Origin: DSFO01 sp041640715 | GTDB lineage: Archaea; Thermoproteota; Thermoprotei; Gearchaeales; Gearchaeaceae | Reading direction: 5' to 3' | Length of the DNA stretch: 64,000 nt | NCBI GenBank assembly: GCA_041640715.1 | Contig: JBEPZU010000001.1 | Span: forward strand, 1 to 64,000 | Shown: in pieces, positions 1 to 7,262 of the stretch | Layout of the letters: every line of letters starts with the position of its first letter | How positions within the stretch are numbered: the stretch's first letter is position 1 | Made by a program: the position numbers and the translations under genes | The notes under the pieces: model-generated | Told to the model about the DNA's origin: nothing | What the model saw: only the letters and a program-made list of their open reading frames with translations | Database searches by the model: none

Positions 1-45
1 TTCGATCGGATCTGATATTTTAAATTTTAACTCCTTTTCAATCAT
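1..45 (-). CDS. Partial 5' end of a possible CYTH-domain protein
   Basis: On the minus strand an ATG at 43-45 opens a frame that runs off the window edge after 15 codons (M-I-E-K-E-L-K-F-K-I-S-D-P-I-E). The spacing E-x-E-x-K near the N-terminus is the signature of CYTH/CyaB-like triphosphate-binding enzymes (class IV adenylate cyclase, thiamine triphosphatase family). Only the first residues are visible, so this is a pattern match and not a family assignment. A/T-rich sequence upstream (about 60-80) could hold its promoter. Confidence 0.3.
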   Translation of the reverse strand, partial: MIEKELKFKISDPIE

Positions 46-134
46 TCTTATATAATGTTTTATTACCGAATAATTATTATTAACGATTAATCTTAAGAGC
101 AACGAGAAGCTTTAATGGCTGAATTTTGAATTAG

Positions 135-143
135 CTATAAATA
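135..143 (+). promoter_or_regulatory. TATA box of the first small gene
   Basis: The sequence ctataaata is a near-perfect archaeal TATA box. Its centre lies about 26 nt before the ATG at 165, so transcription would start at or next to that ATG and give a leaderless mRNA. This supports ATG 165 over the upstream in-frame GTG at 144. Confidence 0.6.
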
Positions 144-164
144 GTGCGCTTCTTCTTTTTTCTT

Positions 165-338
165 ATGGAAAAAATACTGTTTAATGCAGAAGTAATAAGA
201 CAATTTCTCGCTTTAATTATGAATAGACATTTCGAATTAAATCTGAAAAACGTCAAAATAGATTTCAGATACGACCAAATAAAGCTAATTTCAGTCATAC
301 TTGATGGGAGAATAGAGTACGTACCTCTAAAGAAGTAA
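165..338 (+). CDS. Small hypothetical protein, 57 aa
   Basis: A 57-residue protein from ATG 165 (an in-frame GTG at 144 would add seven mostly Phe residues and lies inside the predicted promoter region). The N-terminal half looks helical; the C-terminal half alternates hydrophobic and charged residues like a beta-sheet and ends D-G-R-I-E-Y-V-P-L-K-K. No family is recognised. A TATA box at the right distance and a similarly organised small gene directly downstream argue that it is real. The two products share a loose layout (helix, then strands, ending in a V-x-L-x-G-containing strand pair) and may be distant paralogues. Confidence 0.5.
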   Translation: MEKILFNAEVIRQFLALIMNRHFELNLKNVKIDFRYDQIKLISVILDGRIEYVPLKK

Positions 339-345
339 ATAAAAC

Positions 346-357
346 TTTTAAATAAAT
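346..357 (+). promoter_or_regulatory. TATA box of the second small gene
   Basis: The sequence ttttaaataaat is centred about 22 nt before the ATG at 374. It fits a TATA box driving a leaderless or nearly leaderless transcript, separate from the promoter at 135-143. Confidence 0.5.
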
Positions 358-373
358 AGAATATTAACTGTTC

Positions 374-568
374 ATGAAAGAAGAAAGTACTTCCTTGGCA
401 GAAATAACCTTGAATCCGCTATTCGCCTTTCTATTGGAAGTAGCCAAAATGGCACTTGGAACAGGATGGTCTGCAAACCTTAACTTAGCCATATCGCTTT
501 ATTTAGGAGAAACAAAAATGGGCACGGTGAAACTTGAAGGCGATGCAAAACTGCAACCTGTTAAGTAA
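374..568 (+). CDS. Small hypothetical protein, 64 aa
   Basis: A 64-residue protein with an acidic N-terminus (M-K-E-E), an amphipathic or hydrophobic stretch at about residues 13-30, and a beta-rich C-terminus with Gly-containing turns (L-G-E-T, L-E-G-D). No Cys/His clusters, signal peptide or known motif are visible. It has its own TATA box and follows the 57-aa gene by 35 nt on the same strand. Family unknown; it may be a distant relative of the preceding gene. Confidence 0.5.
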   Translation: MKEESTSLAEITLNPLFAFLLEVAKMALGTGWSANLNLAISLYLGETKMGTVKLEGDAKLQPVK

Positions 569-1156
569 AAATAAACTATAAAATTCAAAGAAATTTTTTA
601 TAACATTATTCAAGAAGTTTAAGAATAAAATATTTGGATATTTTTCGCCGGTTTTTTCATAAACCATAATATAAATCAACAATCTGGCTTTTTCTCATAA
701 CTAAGTTTTTCTTAATCAATTCGATCATCTTTCGTTTTCCACCAAAGTTATTAAAGAACCTCATAATCTATCTCAGGAAGATTCCAAACATCTATGCTAG
801 GCTGATAGAGATGAATTTTAAGGAGATTTTTCCATTTGCTAATCAATCATACCCCTAAAAGCTTTAAAGTTTAACTAAAAATTGATGGTCGCTTTTTGAC
901 ATAAAAGGCGTTAATGAAATACTATTTGCTAACATTCAGTTCAGTCTCGTTGTAACTTAAACTACTTGTTCTACTATCACAAATTAAAAATGACACCTCC
1001 ATAACCTGTTATGCTAGTAACATTTCCAAAAGCAGCTTTCCCTGCAGTTTAGCAATTTTGGTAATACCGATAAAAATAGCTCACTAAATGGTACTTTAAT
1101 CACAAAGAGTATGGCAATTTAAGTTGTTTAGGGTATTTCAAGAATAAACCTAACTT
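569..1156. other. Gene-poor gap of about 590 nt
   Basis: No intact gene longer than about 40 codons is seen on either strand, in contrast to the rest of the window where genes abut or overlap. The stretch contains short protein-like fragments on the minus strand (annotated separately at 657-846) and A/T-rich runs. No tRNA, CRISPR repeat, terminal inverted repeat or transposase was found. Confidence 0.6.
657..846 (-). pseudogene. Possible remnant of a decayed gene
   Basis: Two short minus-strand frames follow one another with a frame change: 751-846 (31 codons, containing Y-Q-P-S-I-D-V-W-N-L-P-E-I-D-Y) and 657-764 (35 codons from ATG 764, containing F-G-G-K-R-K-M-I-E-L-I-K). Both have protein-like composition and neither has a full-length continuation. 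The G-G-K-R-K motif near an N-terminus vaguely recalls adenine-specific DNA methylases, but this is too weak to name. It may equally be chance sequence. Confidence 0.2.
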
Positions 1157-2125
1157 CTATATTTGATTTATCAGTTCTTGAGTTGCTTTCTTTATAGCTT
1201 GTTTGCTATTAATGAATTCATTCATTAATCCAGAGGATTTAAGTTTAGTTATATCTAGAAGCATGAATTTCACATCGCCCGGCCATCCTCTGCCATCCTT
1301 AGTCACTGGTTTGAATATGTACTTGACGTTTCTTAATCCCATTTCTTCAATCACTATATCTGCTATCTCTTTAGTGGTTATCCAATCTTCGTTACCTACA
1401 TTATAGACATCGTAAACATCATTGTTCTTCAGCATTCTCTCGAATAAATGAATGGTCGTATTAACTGCATCTTTGATATGAAGATAGCTCTTGCTTTGTT
1501 TTCCGTCTCCCAATATTTCTAATTCATGCGGATTTCTTCTTAGTTTTTTGATAAAATCTACGATTACACCATGCCTACTCCTAGATCCAACTATGTTAGC
1601 GTATCTTAAGATTATACTGCGAATTCCATAAAGGTTAGAATATGTAAAGATCAAATTTTCTGCAGCAGCTTTACAGGCACCATAAACCGAAATAGGTTCT
1701 ATAGGATGAGTCTCAGGAGTAGGTATGGCTTTAGCATCCCCATATACAGTACTAGAGCTAGCAAAAATGAAATAACGAACATCATATTCCCGCGAAGCTT
1801 CTAAAACATTGAAGGTTACGGTTAAGTTATTTTCGTAATGAACCCTAGGCTCAATACTGCTTGTTCTTACTTCAGGGTTCGCTGCAAAATGGAAAACGAT
1901 ATCGACTTCCTTGAATGTTCTCATCCACTTTTCATCGTTAACTTTCAAATCTGCTTCGATAAAATTAAAGTAAGGTTTGTTGAGATGTTGCTGGATATTT
2001 TCTAAACTACCTGAGCTTAGATTATCAATGACTACTACATTATGACCTAAACTAACTAAAGCATCTACAAGATGACTCCCAATGAATCCACATCCTCCTG
2101 TAACGAGGACCTTCAGTTTCTGCAT
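1157..2125 (-). CDS. NAD-dependent nucleotide-sugar epimerase (UDP-glucose 4-epimerase family)
   Basis: A 322-aa short-chain dehydrogenase of the extended (GalE-like) type. The Rossmann motif G-G-C-G-F-I-G-S-H lies at about residues 10-18, followed by V-V-V-I-D-N-L-S-S-G for the adenine ribose, F-H-F-A-A-N-P-E-V-R, the Ser-rich strand A-S-S-S-T-V-Y-G and the catalytic Y-x-x-x-K as Y-G-A-C-K (about 149-153). Length matches GalE-type epimerases, which interconvert UDP-sugars for glycoconjugates and surface polysaccharides. Substrate (UDP-Glc/Gal, UDP-GlcNAc or other) cannot be read from sequence. The gene lies alone downstream of the aminotransferase on the same strand, 68 nt away. Confidence 0.88.
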   Translation of the reverse strand: MQKLKVLVTGGCGFIGSHLVDALVSLGHNVVVIDNLSSGSLENIQQHLNKPYFNFIEADLKVNDEKWMRTFKEVDIVFHFAANPEVRTSSIEPRVHYENNLTVTFNVLEASREYDVRYFIFASSSTVYGDAKAIPTPETHPIEPISVYGACKAAAENLIFTYSNLYGIRSIILRYANIVGSRSRHGVIVDFIKKLRRNPHELEILGDGKQSKSYLHIKDAVNTTIHLFERMLKNNDVYDVYNVGNEDWITTKEIADIVIEEMGLRNVKYIFKPVTKDGRGWPGDVKFMLLDITKLKSSGLMNEFINSKQAIKKATQELINQI

Positions 2126-2193
2126 TTCGTTAATAACCTCATATTAAGAATTTAGTTTAAGAAGTTTTCTCTATTGTTATAAAAATACGCAAT

Positions 2194-3279
2194 TCAGCTG
2201 AATAATACCTGGTCTAACGCATTGGTAGTCCTTTTAACGATCTCTTCGTTTATTATCCCCATAGAACCTATTCTTATTATTTTTTCATTTAATTCACCAA
2301 AACCTTTTGCGATCTCAATATTGTGTTCTATTCTCATTCTCTTCACTATTTCACTAGCCTTTTTATTCTGAGGTACTTTAAAAGCTATGACTGTGCGTGA
2401 TCTAGCATAATCTTTAGGGAATATTTCAATGCCTTTCTTCTCAGCATATGCATAAAACATTTCGGCACATCTTTTATGTCTTGCGAAAACATTGTACAAA
2501 CCTTCTTCCTTTATTTTGAGCAAAGAAAACTTGGTTGCTAAAAATAGAGGCAAAGCAGGCGTAAAAGGTGTTTCTTTCTTCTCATGGAACTTTAAGTAAG
2601 TTTTTAGATCGAAATAACCATAACTGTTTACTTTCTTGTTTTTTTCTATAGCTTTCTTAGATACTGATACGAAGGCCAATACAGGAGGGGAAGCTAGGCA
2701 TTTTTGATTTGCGGTTATATGTACGTCTATACCTAATTTATCTGTAGGCAAATCAACACCGCCAAGAGCTGAGATTGAATCTACGATTGTAAGAATATCC
2801 CTTTCCATAGCCATTTTCATTATCTTATCTATTTCCCAAATTGAAGCCCCTGTAGAGGTTTCATTGAAAACAAGAGCCAGGCAGGTTATATCTCGATTTT
2901 CTTCAAGGATTTTAGCTACATCTTCTGCCCTAGGCGAATCTCCATAAGGTTTGTTTATCTTTATTAATTCAGCTCCGGTCATCCTGATCCTTTCGCATAA
3001 TCTTTCTCCGAATTCTCCTGCGCTAAACGATAAGACTTTATCCTTGGAATTTATGAAGTTATGAACTGCGAATTCCACGCCTCCTGTGCCAGAAGAAGAA
3101 AGGATAGCTATATAGTTTTCAGTTTGAAAAACATACTTAAGTAAATCTTCTAATTCTTCATATAAAGCATGGAAATCTTCCCCTCTATGGTTCATAATCG
3201 ATTCGTTCATTGCTTCGATAACGTCAGAGGCAACATTCGTGGGTCCTGGTAACATCATAAGTTTTTTCTGATAATCCAT
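2194..3279 (-). CDS. Class V aminotransferase (serine-pyruvate / alanine-glyoxylate type)
   Basis: A 361-aa PLP-dependent fold-type I enzyme. It opens with M-L-P-G-P-T-N-V near residue 9, typical of the serine-glyoxylate/alanine-glyoxylate aminotransferase group. It carries S-S-G-T-G-G near 62-67 (PLP phosphate contact), V-D-S-I-S-A-L-G-G near 166-174 (PLP pyridine Asp), and N-Q-K-C-L-A near 188 for the Schiff-base Lys. It transfers an amino group between small amino acids and 2-oxo acids such as glyoxylate or pyruvate. It is transcribed divergently from the SAM hydroxide adenosyltransferase with only 39 nt between start codons, so the two promoters overlap. Exact substrates are inferred from the family only. 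Confidence 0.87.
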   Translation of the reverse strand: MDYQKKLMMLPGPTNVASDVIEAMNESIMNHRGEDFHALYEELEDLLKYVFQTENYIAILSSSGTGGVEFAVHNFINSKDKVLSFSAGEFGERLCERIRMTGAELIKINKPYGDSPRAEDVAKILEENRDITCLALVFNETSTGASIWEIDKIMKMAMERDILTIVDSISALGGVDLPTDKLGIDVHITANQKCLASPPVLAFVSVSKKAIEKNKKVNSYGYFDLKTYLKFHEKKETPFTPALPLFLATKFSLLKIKEEGLYNVFARHKRCAEMFYAYAEKKGIEIFPKDYARSRTVIAFKVPQNKKASEIVKRMRIEHNIEIAKGFGELNEKIIRIGSMGIINEEIVKRTTNALDQVLFS

Positions 3280-3318
3280 AAAATATAAAATAAGTTTTAG
3301 ATTATAATCTTAAAGTTT

Positions 3319-4101
3319 ATGATTTGTCTTCTTTCAGATTATGGCACCGAGAGCATATACTTAGCTGAATTGATTGGCGTCATAAAATCTTTGAATCCAA
3401 ACGAAGAAGTATTGCCTTTGATCAATTCAATCAGCAGGCAAAATGTTTTCGAAGGCGCTTTTACTCTTAGCTACGTGGCCAAAGAATATCCTGCAGGAAC
3501 CATTTTTCTTGCCATTGTAGATCCCGGTGTAGGAACTGAAAGGGTTCCTCTGATTATAGTTACGAATAAACATATCTTCATAGGACCGGATAACGGTTTA
3601 CTTTCTTTAGTTTCTAAGCAAGAAGGAATACTAGGCATTTACGAAATAGATTTGGAAAAGTTACCTACTAAGAAGATTTCAAGTACTTTTCATGGTAGAG
3701 ATGTATTCGCGGTGGCTGCTGCGATATTAAGTCTGGGTTTCAAAGTAGATAGCATCTCGAAACCTATAACGCAAATTAAACAGATAGAATTTCCTGAACC
3801 CAAGAGGTTAGGATCAAGTATAGAGGGTGAAGTAGTATATATCGATGATTTTGGCAATGTGATAACTAATATAAAAGAACGCGATCTAGAGAATGCTTCC
3901 TTTCTTAATAGAGAAAGGCTAAGATTGATTTTAAAAGATTCTAAATACGATCTTTCTTTAAAGAAAACCTATGCAGATGTCCAAGAAAATCAGCCGCTAT
4001 TACTTATTGACAGTTTTGATTTATTAGAAATAGCAGTCAATAAAGGCAACGCTAGCAAATATTTCAATTTGAAAGTAGGGGATAAGGTTATATTAGAGTA
4101 G
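3319..4101 (+). CDS. SAM hydroxide adenosyltransferase (DUF62 family)
   Basis: A 260-aa protein of the duf-62 / SAM-II hydrolase family, which splits S-adenosylmethionine with a water-derived hydroxide to adenosine and methionine; relatives are the fluorinase and chlorinase. Visible signatures are the N-terminal L-L-S-D-Y-G-T (binding Asp), V-D-P-G-V-G near 74-79, G-P-D-N-G-L-L near 93-99, F-H-G-R-D-V-F near 122-128 (family Arg and Asp) and D-D-F-G-N-V-I-T-N near 174-182. The gene is followed one base later by rtcA, so the two are probably co-transcribed. The physiological reason for SAM hydrolysis in archaea is unknown. Confidence 0.9.
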   Translation: MICLLSDYGTESIYLAELIGVIKSLNPNEEVLPLINSISRQNVFEGAFTLSYVAKEYPAGTIFLAIVDPGVGTERVPLIIVTNKHIFIGPDNGLLSLVSKQEGILGIYEIDLEKLPTKKISSTFHGRDVFAVAAAILSLGFKVDSISKPITQIKQIEFPEPKRLGSSIEGEVVYIDDFGNVITNIKERDLENASFLNRERLRLILKDSKYDLSLKKTYADVQENQPLLLIDSFDLLEIAVNKGNASKYFNLKVGDKVILE

Positions 4102-4102
4102 G

Positions 4103-5155
4103 ATGAGGGTAATAGACGGTAGCTTTGGTGAAGGTGGAGGGCAAATACTAAGAACAGCTTTGGCATTGGCGGTCATAAAAAACGAAGATGTGAAAATAAC
4201 GAATATAAGAGCCAAAAGGGAAAATCCGGGATTAAGGCCCCAGCATTTATTAGTAACAAAAGCTTTAGCTGAAATTTGTAACGGGAAAGTAGAAGGTGCA
4301 AGAATAGGCTCGAGGGAATTAATTTTCTATCCTTCTAAGGTCAAGGGGGGAAGCTATAATTTTGATGTGGGTACTGCAGGTTCTGTAACTTTGGTTTTAC
4401 AAGCTCTTTTGCCTGTAGCTGCCTTTGCAGATAAACCGATTAGAATAATTCTAAAGGGAGGAACTGCTGTGCCTAAATCTCCTACCATCCCTTATTTTGA
4501 AAAGGTTTTCTTGTTTTTCTTGAATAAAATTGGGTTTAATGTTAAAATTAAGGTATTAAAGCATGGTTTTTATCCTAAAGGGGGAGGTATAGTAGAAGTT
4601 GAAACAGAACCTTCTGAATTAAGATTCTTGAATCTTGAGAAATTTGGTTCCGTTAAAGAAATATTCATTCAAGCATATTCAGAAGGATTACCTTGTCATG
4701 TAGTAGAGAGAGAGGTTAAAAGAAGTCTTCAGCTTTTAGAAAATTACAATATTAACGAGGAATTGGTAAAAATCGAGAAAATATGTTCTTCCCCAAATTC
4801 TTCAAATATAGGTAACTTCTTTTTCATCTCAGCCTTGGGTTCTGAGTTTACTGTATTAGGTTATGACAGTATCGGCATAAAAGGGTTGTCTGCAGAAAAG
4901 GTAGCCCAGACTCCTACCGAAAATCTACTTGAGAACATTTTTAAAACAAATGCAGCTTTAGATTTTTTTGCAGGAGACCAATTATTGATCTGGTTGGCTC
5001 TTGCTAAGGGTTCTTCTTCGATAACAACTCATAAGTATACTTTACATGCTTATACTACATTGCACCTTTTAAAAGAAATGCTAGGAATAAATTTCAATAT
5101 TGAAGGGAGCCTAGAATCTTTTGCAAAAATAAGGATTGAAGGCGCTAAGCTTTAA
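4103..5155 (+). CDS. rtcA: RNA 3'-terminal phosphate cyclase RtcA
   Basis: A 350-aa RtcA, the usual family length. It converts RNA 3'-phosphates to 2',3'-cyclic phosphates using ATP through an AMP-enzyme intermediate. It shows G-S-F-G-E-G-G-G-Q-I-L-R-T (residues 6-18), R-P-Q-H-L near 46, G-G-T-A-V-P-K-S-P near 119-127, F-Y-P-K-G-G-G near 154-160 and the catalytic His context T-L-H-A-Y-T-T-L-H near 309-317. ATG follows the stop of the previous gene by one base. Possible roles are RNA repair or end-processing, for example of splicing products. The proteasome gene follows 25 nt downstream. Confidence 0.95.
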   Translation: MRVIDGSFGEGGGQILRTALALAVIKNEDVKITNIRAKRENPGLRPQHLLVTKALAEICNGKVEGARIGSRELIFYPSKVKGGSYNFDVGTAGSVTLVLQALLPVAAFADKPIRIILKGGTAVPKSPTIPYFEKVFLFFLNKIGFNVKIKVLKHGFYPKGGGIVEVETEPSELRFLNLEKFGSVKEIFIQAYSEGLPCHVVEREVKRSLQLLENYNINEELVKIEKICSSPNSSNIGNFFFISALGSEFTVLGYDSIGIKGLSAEKVAQTPTENLLENIFKTNAALDFFAGDQLLIWLALAKGSSSITTHKYTLHAYTTLHLLKEMLGINFNIEGSLESFAKIRIEGAKL

Positions 5156-5180
5156 TATATAATAATTACAAATAATTATC

Positions 5181-5786
5181 ATGTCTGAAATTCTCGAAGT
5201 TGCAGGAGCCACAATAGTAGGAATGGTTTATTCTAGTGGGGTTATTTTGGCAGGAGAAAAAAGGGTCGCATTAGGCAGTTATCTTCTAAGTAAAGTGGGT
5301 AAGAAGGTTTTCAAGATAACTGATAACTTAGGAATAGCAAGTGCAGGTATTTTAGCCGATATGCAGGCAATTTCCAAAATTTTGGCATATGAGTTAAAGA
5401 TGTATGAGCTGGAAAACAAACGTGCTCCAATGATTAAGAGCGCTGCAAAGTTACTTTCTAATATTTTATATAGCAGAAAGTATTTTCCATTCTTAGCTTC
5501 TGTGGTAATAGGAGGAAGGGATTATTTGGGCAATCATATATTTAGTCTTGATCCAATAGGTTCTCTAATCGAGGACAAATACGTTTCATTAGGTAGCGGT
5601 TCTGAGTTATCTATGAGCATACTAGAAGCTGAATATTCAGAAGATTTAAATAAAGAAAAAGCAATTGATCTTGCTTATAAGGCTATAAAAATCGCCTGTG
5701 GAAGGGATGTGTTATCTGGAGACGGTGTAGATATTTTGGTTATAAATGAAAAGGGAACAGAAGAGATCTTTAAACCTCTAAAGTAA
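5181..5786 (+). CDS. psmB: Proteasome beta subunit, apparently without catalytic Thr1
   Basis: A 201-aa beta-type subunit of the 20S proteasome. The short propeptide M-S-E-I-L-E-V-A-G is followed by A-T-I-V-G where active archaeal beta subunits have T-T-T-V-G, so the residue aligned with the nucleophile Thr1 is Ala. Other active-site elements align: E17 in A-G-E-K-R, K33 in G-K-K-V-F and the G-S-G-S and R-D-V-L-S-G loops. Crenarchaea are known to encode two beta subunits, one catalytic and one inactive; this looks like the inactive, structural one. The catalytic paralogue is not in this window. The 3' end overlaps the convergent methyltransferase gene by 9 nt. Confidence 0.88.
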   Translation: MSEILEVAGATIVGMVYSSGVILAGEKRVALGSYLLSKVGKKVFKITDNLGIASAGILADMQAISKILAYELKMYELENKRAPMIKSAAKLLSNILYSRKYFPFLASVVIGGRDYLGNHIFSLDPIGSLIEDKYVSLGSGSELSMSILEAEYSEDLNKEKAIDLAYKAIKIACGRDVLSGDGVDILVINEKGTEEIFKPLK

Positions 5787-6821
5787 TTTTATATCCACCC
5801 TCACTAAATTTTCTAGAGCAGTAAGTCTTAATAGTTTTCTAACTTCAACTTTTGCGTTATTAAATTTCAAATTAGAAAGAATATCTTCATAAGTTTCATC
5901 TTCTTTAGATATCATCATAGCCGTTATTACCCCGCCGCTTTTTTTAGTTATTTTATAAGCCGTATCTAGCATCTCACCGCTTCTTCTTTGTTCCCATATT
6001 ATCACTCTATCCATTCTATCTAAAAAAAACTCCTCCAACTTTGAAGCCTTTTCAAAGAATATCGGTTTAACCAAATTTTTTACTTGGTTTTCTTCGATAT
6101 TCCTAAGCAATAGCTCATACAATTCAAAATCGTTTTCTGCGGCTATCATAGGGATTTCTCTTTTCTTAGCTATATCTATAGAAAGAAGACCCGCTCCGGC
6201 ACAAAGTTCGATTATTCTTTCGCCTTTTTTTATTTCATTTGTTAGTTTGTTTCTTTCAAACCTTAACCTGACGTCTATGAAATTTTTATTTATTTTGGAA
6301 TAAAGTTTTAAATCTTCATCTTCATAAGTAATTATTTCTTTATTTTCTCCGAATACAAGTTCAGGTATAACTCCTTTATAGAGCAATGAAAGATTTCTTA
6401 TCTTATAAATGCTTTTTACGTTCTTTCTTTCTAGTCTTATTAGTTCAATATATTTTTCTAGGAAATCGTCGAACTTTGATTCTAAAATGACTACGTCGTT
6501 ATATGCTAAATATCTGAAAGGTATCTTGTAAAAATTCATAGCTGACTTTATTTCCTCTATAAGCTTGTTTTTTTCTAGCAATTTTTCTTTTGCTATGACT
6601 TCCTTTTCTTCTAATATGGCTTCTCCCAGTTTTTCTGTAATTTTTTTGATTTCTTCATCTTTAGGTTTTCTGCTCAGGGGTAAGAAAATCGTATTTTCTT
6701 CTCTTAAACTCCGGTGATACTTATCCAAAAGATCTAATTCTTTTAAGATGGATTTTAATAATTCAGCTTTTTCTTTCCCGACCCCTATCGTGAGTTTTTT
6801 CTCGAATATTTTTTCATCCAT
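5778..6821 (-). CDS. Trm5/TYW2-like SAM-dependent methyltransferase, divergent
   Basis: A 347-aa protein with an N-terminal domain like the Trm5 substrate domain (basic and helical to about 190) and a class I methyltransferase core. The core has motif I as E-L-C-A-G-A-G-L-L-S-I-D (about 203-214) and acidic motif II A-A-E-N-D near 226. Where Trm5 has D-R-V-I-M-N-L-P, this protein reads D-R-V-I-I-W-E-Q-R-R, so the N-L-P catalytic loop is missing. It could be a tRNA guanosine or wyosine-pathway enzyme with altered chemistry, or a non-catalytic relative. Start ATG 6821 lies 4 nt after tRNA-Lys on the same strand, implying co-transcription and an mRNA 5' end made by tRNA 3' processing. Confidence 0.65.
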   Translation of the reverse strand: MDEKIFEKKLTIGVGKEKAELLKSILKELDLLDKYHRSLREENTIFLPLSRKPKDEEIKKITEKLGEAILEEKEVIAKEKLLEKNKLIEEIKSAMNFYKIPFRYLAYNDVVILESKFDDFLEKYIELIRLERKNVKSIYKIRNLSLLYKGVIPELVFGENKEIITYEDEDLKLYSKINKNFIDVRLRFERNKLTNEIKKGERIIELCAGAGLLSIDIAKKREIPMIAAENDFELYELLLRNIEENQVKNLVKPIFFEKASKLEEFFLDRMDRVIIWEQRRSGEMLDTAYKITKKSGGVITAMMISKEDETYEDILSNLKFNNAKVEVRKLLRLTALENLVRVDIKLL

Positions 6822-6825
6822 AAAA

Positions 6826-6899
6826 CGGGCGCTGCGGGATTCGAACCCGCGACCCTTGGGTTAAAAGCCCAATACTCTTCCTGGCTGAGCTAAGCGCCC
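6826..6899 (-). tRNA. tRNA-Lys (anticodon UUU)
   Basis: The minus strand folds as a 74-nt cloverleaf: acceptor GGGCGCT/AGCGCCC, D-arm starting AGCTCAG, anticodon arm TTGGG-CTTTTAA-CCCAA (anticodon TTT) and T-arm GCGGG-TTCGAAT-CCCGC, with discriminator G. No intron and no encoded CCA. It is immediately followed on the same strand by the Trm5-like gene. A TATA-like element lies around 6925-6938. Confidence 0.95.
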
Positions 6900-6959
6900 T
6901 TCATTATGCTTTATGACGAGGATACTTATGAATTTTTCCTGCTTAATTTTCAGGGATAA

Positions 6960-6970
6960 TTTTTATAAGT
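6960..6970 (+). promoter_or_regulatory. TATA box of the RNA polymerase operon
   Basis: The sequence tttttataagt is about 40 nt before the rpoH ATG. It is the only good TATA match between the tRNA-Lys and rpoH and would place the transcript start near 6990. It probably drives the rpoH-rpoB-rpoA1-rpoA2-rpl30e-nusA transcript. Confidence 0.5.
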
Positions 6971-7004
6971 AAGTTAGAATATTTTTTAGTTACACTATTT
7001 TAGG

Positions 7005-7262
7005 ATGGAAGAGGAAAATAATTTTGATATTTTGGAGTATGAATTAGTTCCAAAACATATAATCTTGAGTAAAGAAGAGGCCAAAAAACTTCTAAAAACC
7101 TTTAATATAAAGCCCCATCAATTACCTTGGATAAGAGAATCCGATCCTGTTTGTAAGAGAATAAAAGCTAAACCAGGCGATATAATAATGATAATAAGGG
7201 ATAGCTTTACTGCGAAAAAAACTGTAGCTTATCGTTATGTTGTTCCTAAGTGGGTGAAATAA
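7005..7262 (+). CDS. rpoH: RNA polymerase subunit H (Rpb5 C-terminal homologue)
   Basis: An 85-aa archaeal RpoH, equal to the C-terminal assembly domain of eukaryotic Rpb5. It contains V-P-K-H-I-I-L-S near residues 13-20, L-P-W-I-R-E-S-D-P-V near 40-49 and the C-terminal Y-R-Y-V-V-P. It is the first gene of the polymerase operon. Its TAA overlaps the rpoB ATG (TAATG), so translation is coupled. Confidence 0.96.
   Translation: MEEENNFDILEYELVPKHIILSKEEAKKLLKTFNIKPHQLPWIRESDPVCKRIKAKPGDIIMIIRDSFTAKKTVAYRYVVPKWVK

Noticed and set aside
657..764. N-terminus of an adenine-specific DNA methylase on the minus strand.
   Set aside because: Only G-G-K-R-K resembles that family; 35 codons and a stop give too little to support it.
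1203..1406. Plus-strand ORF inside the epimerase gene.
   Set aside because: It is the antisense shadow of a well-conserved gene; similar antisense frames occur inside rpoB, rpoA1, EF-1 alpha and many ribosomal genes.
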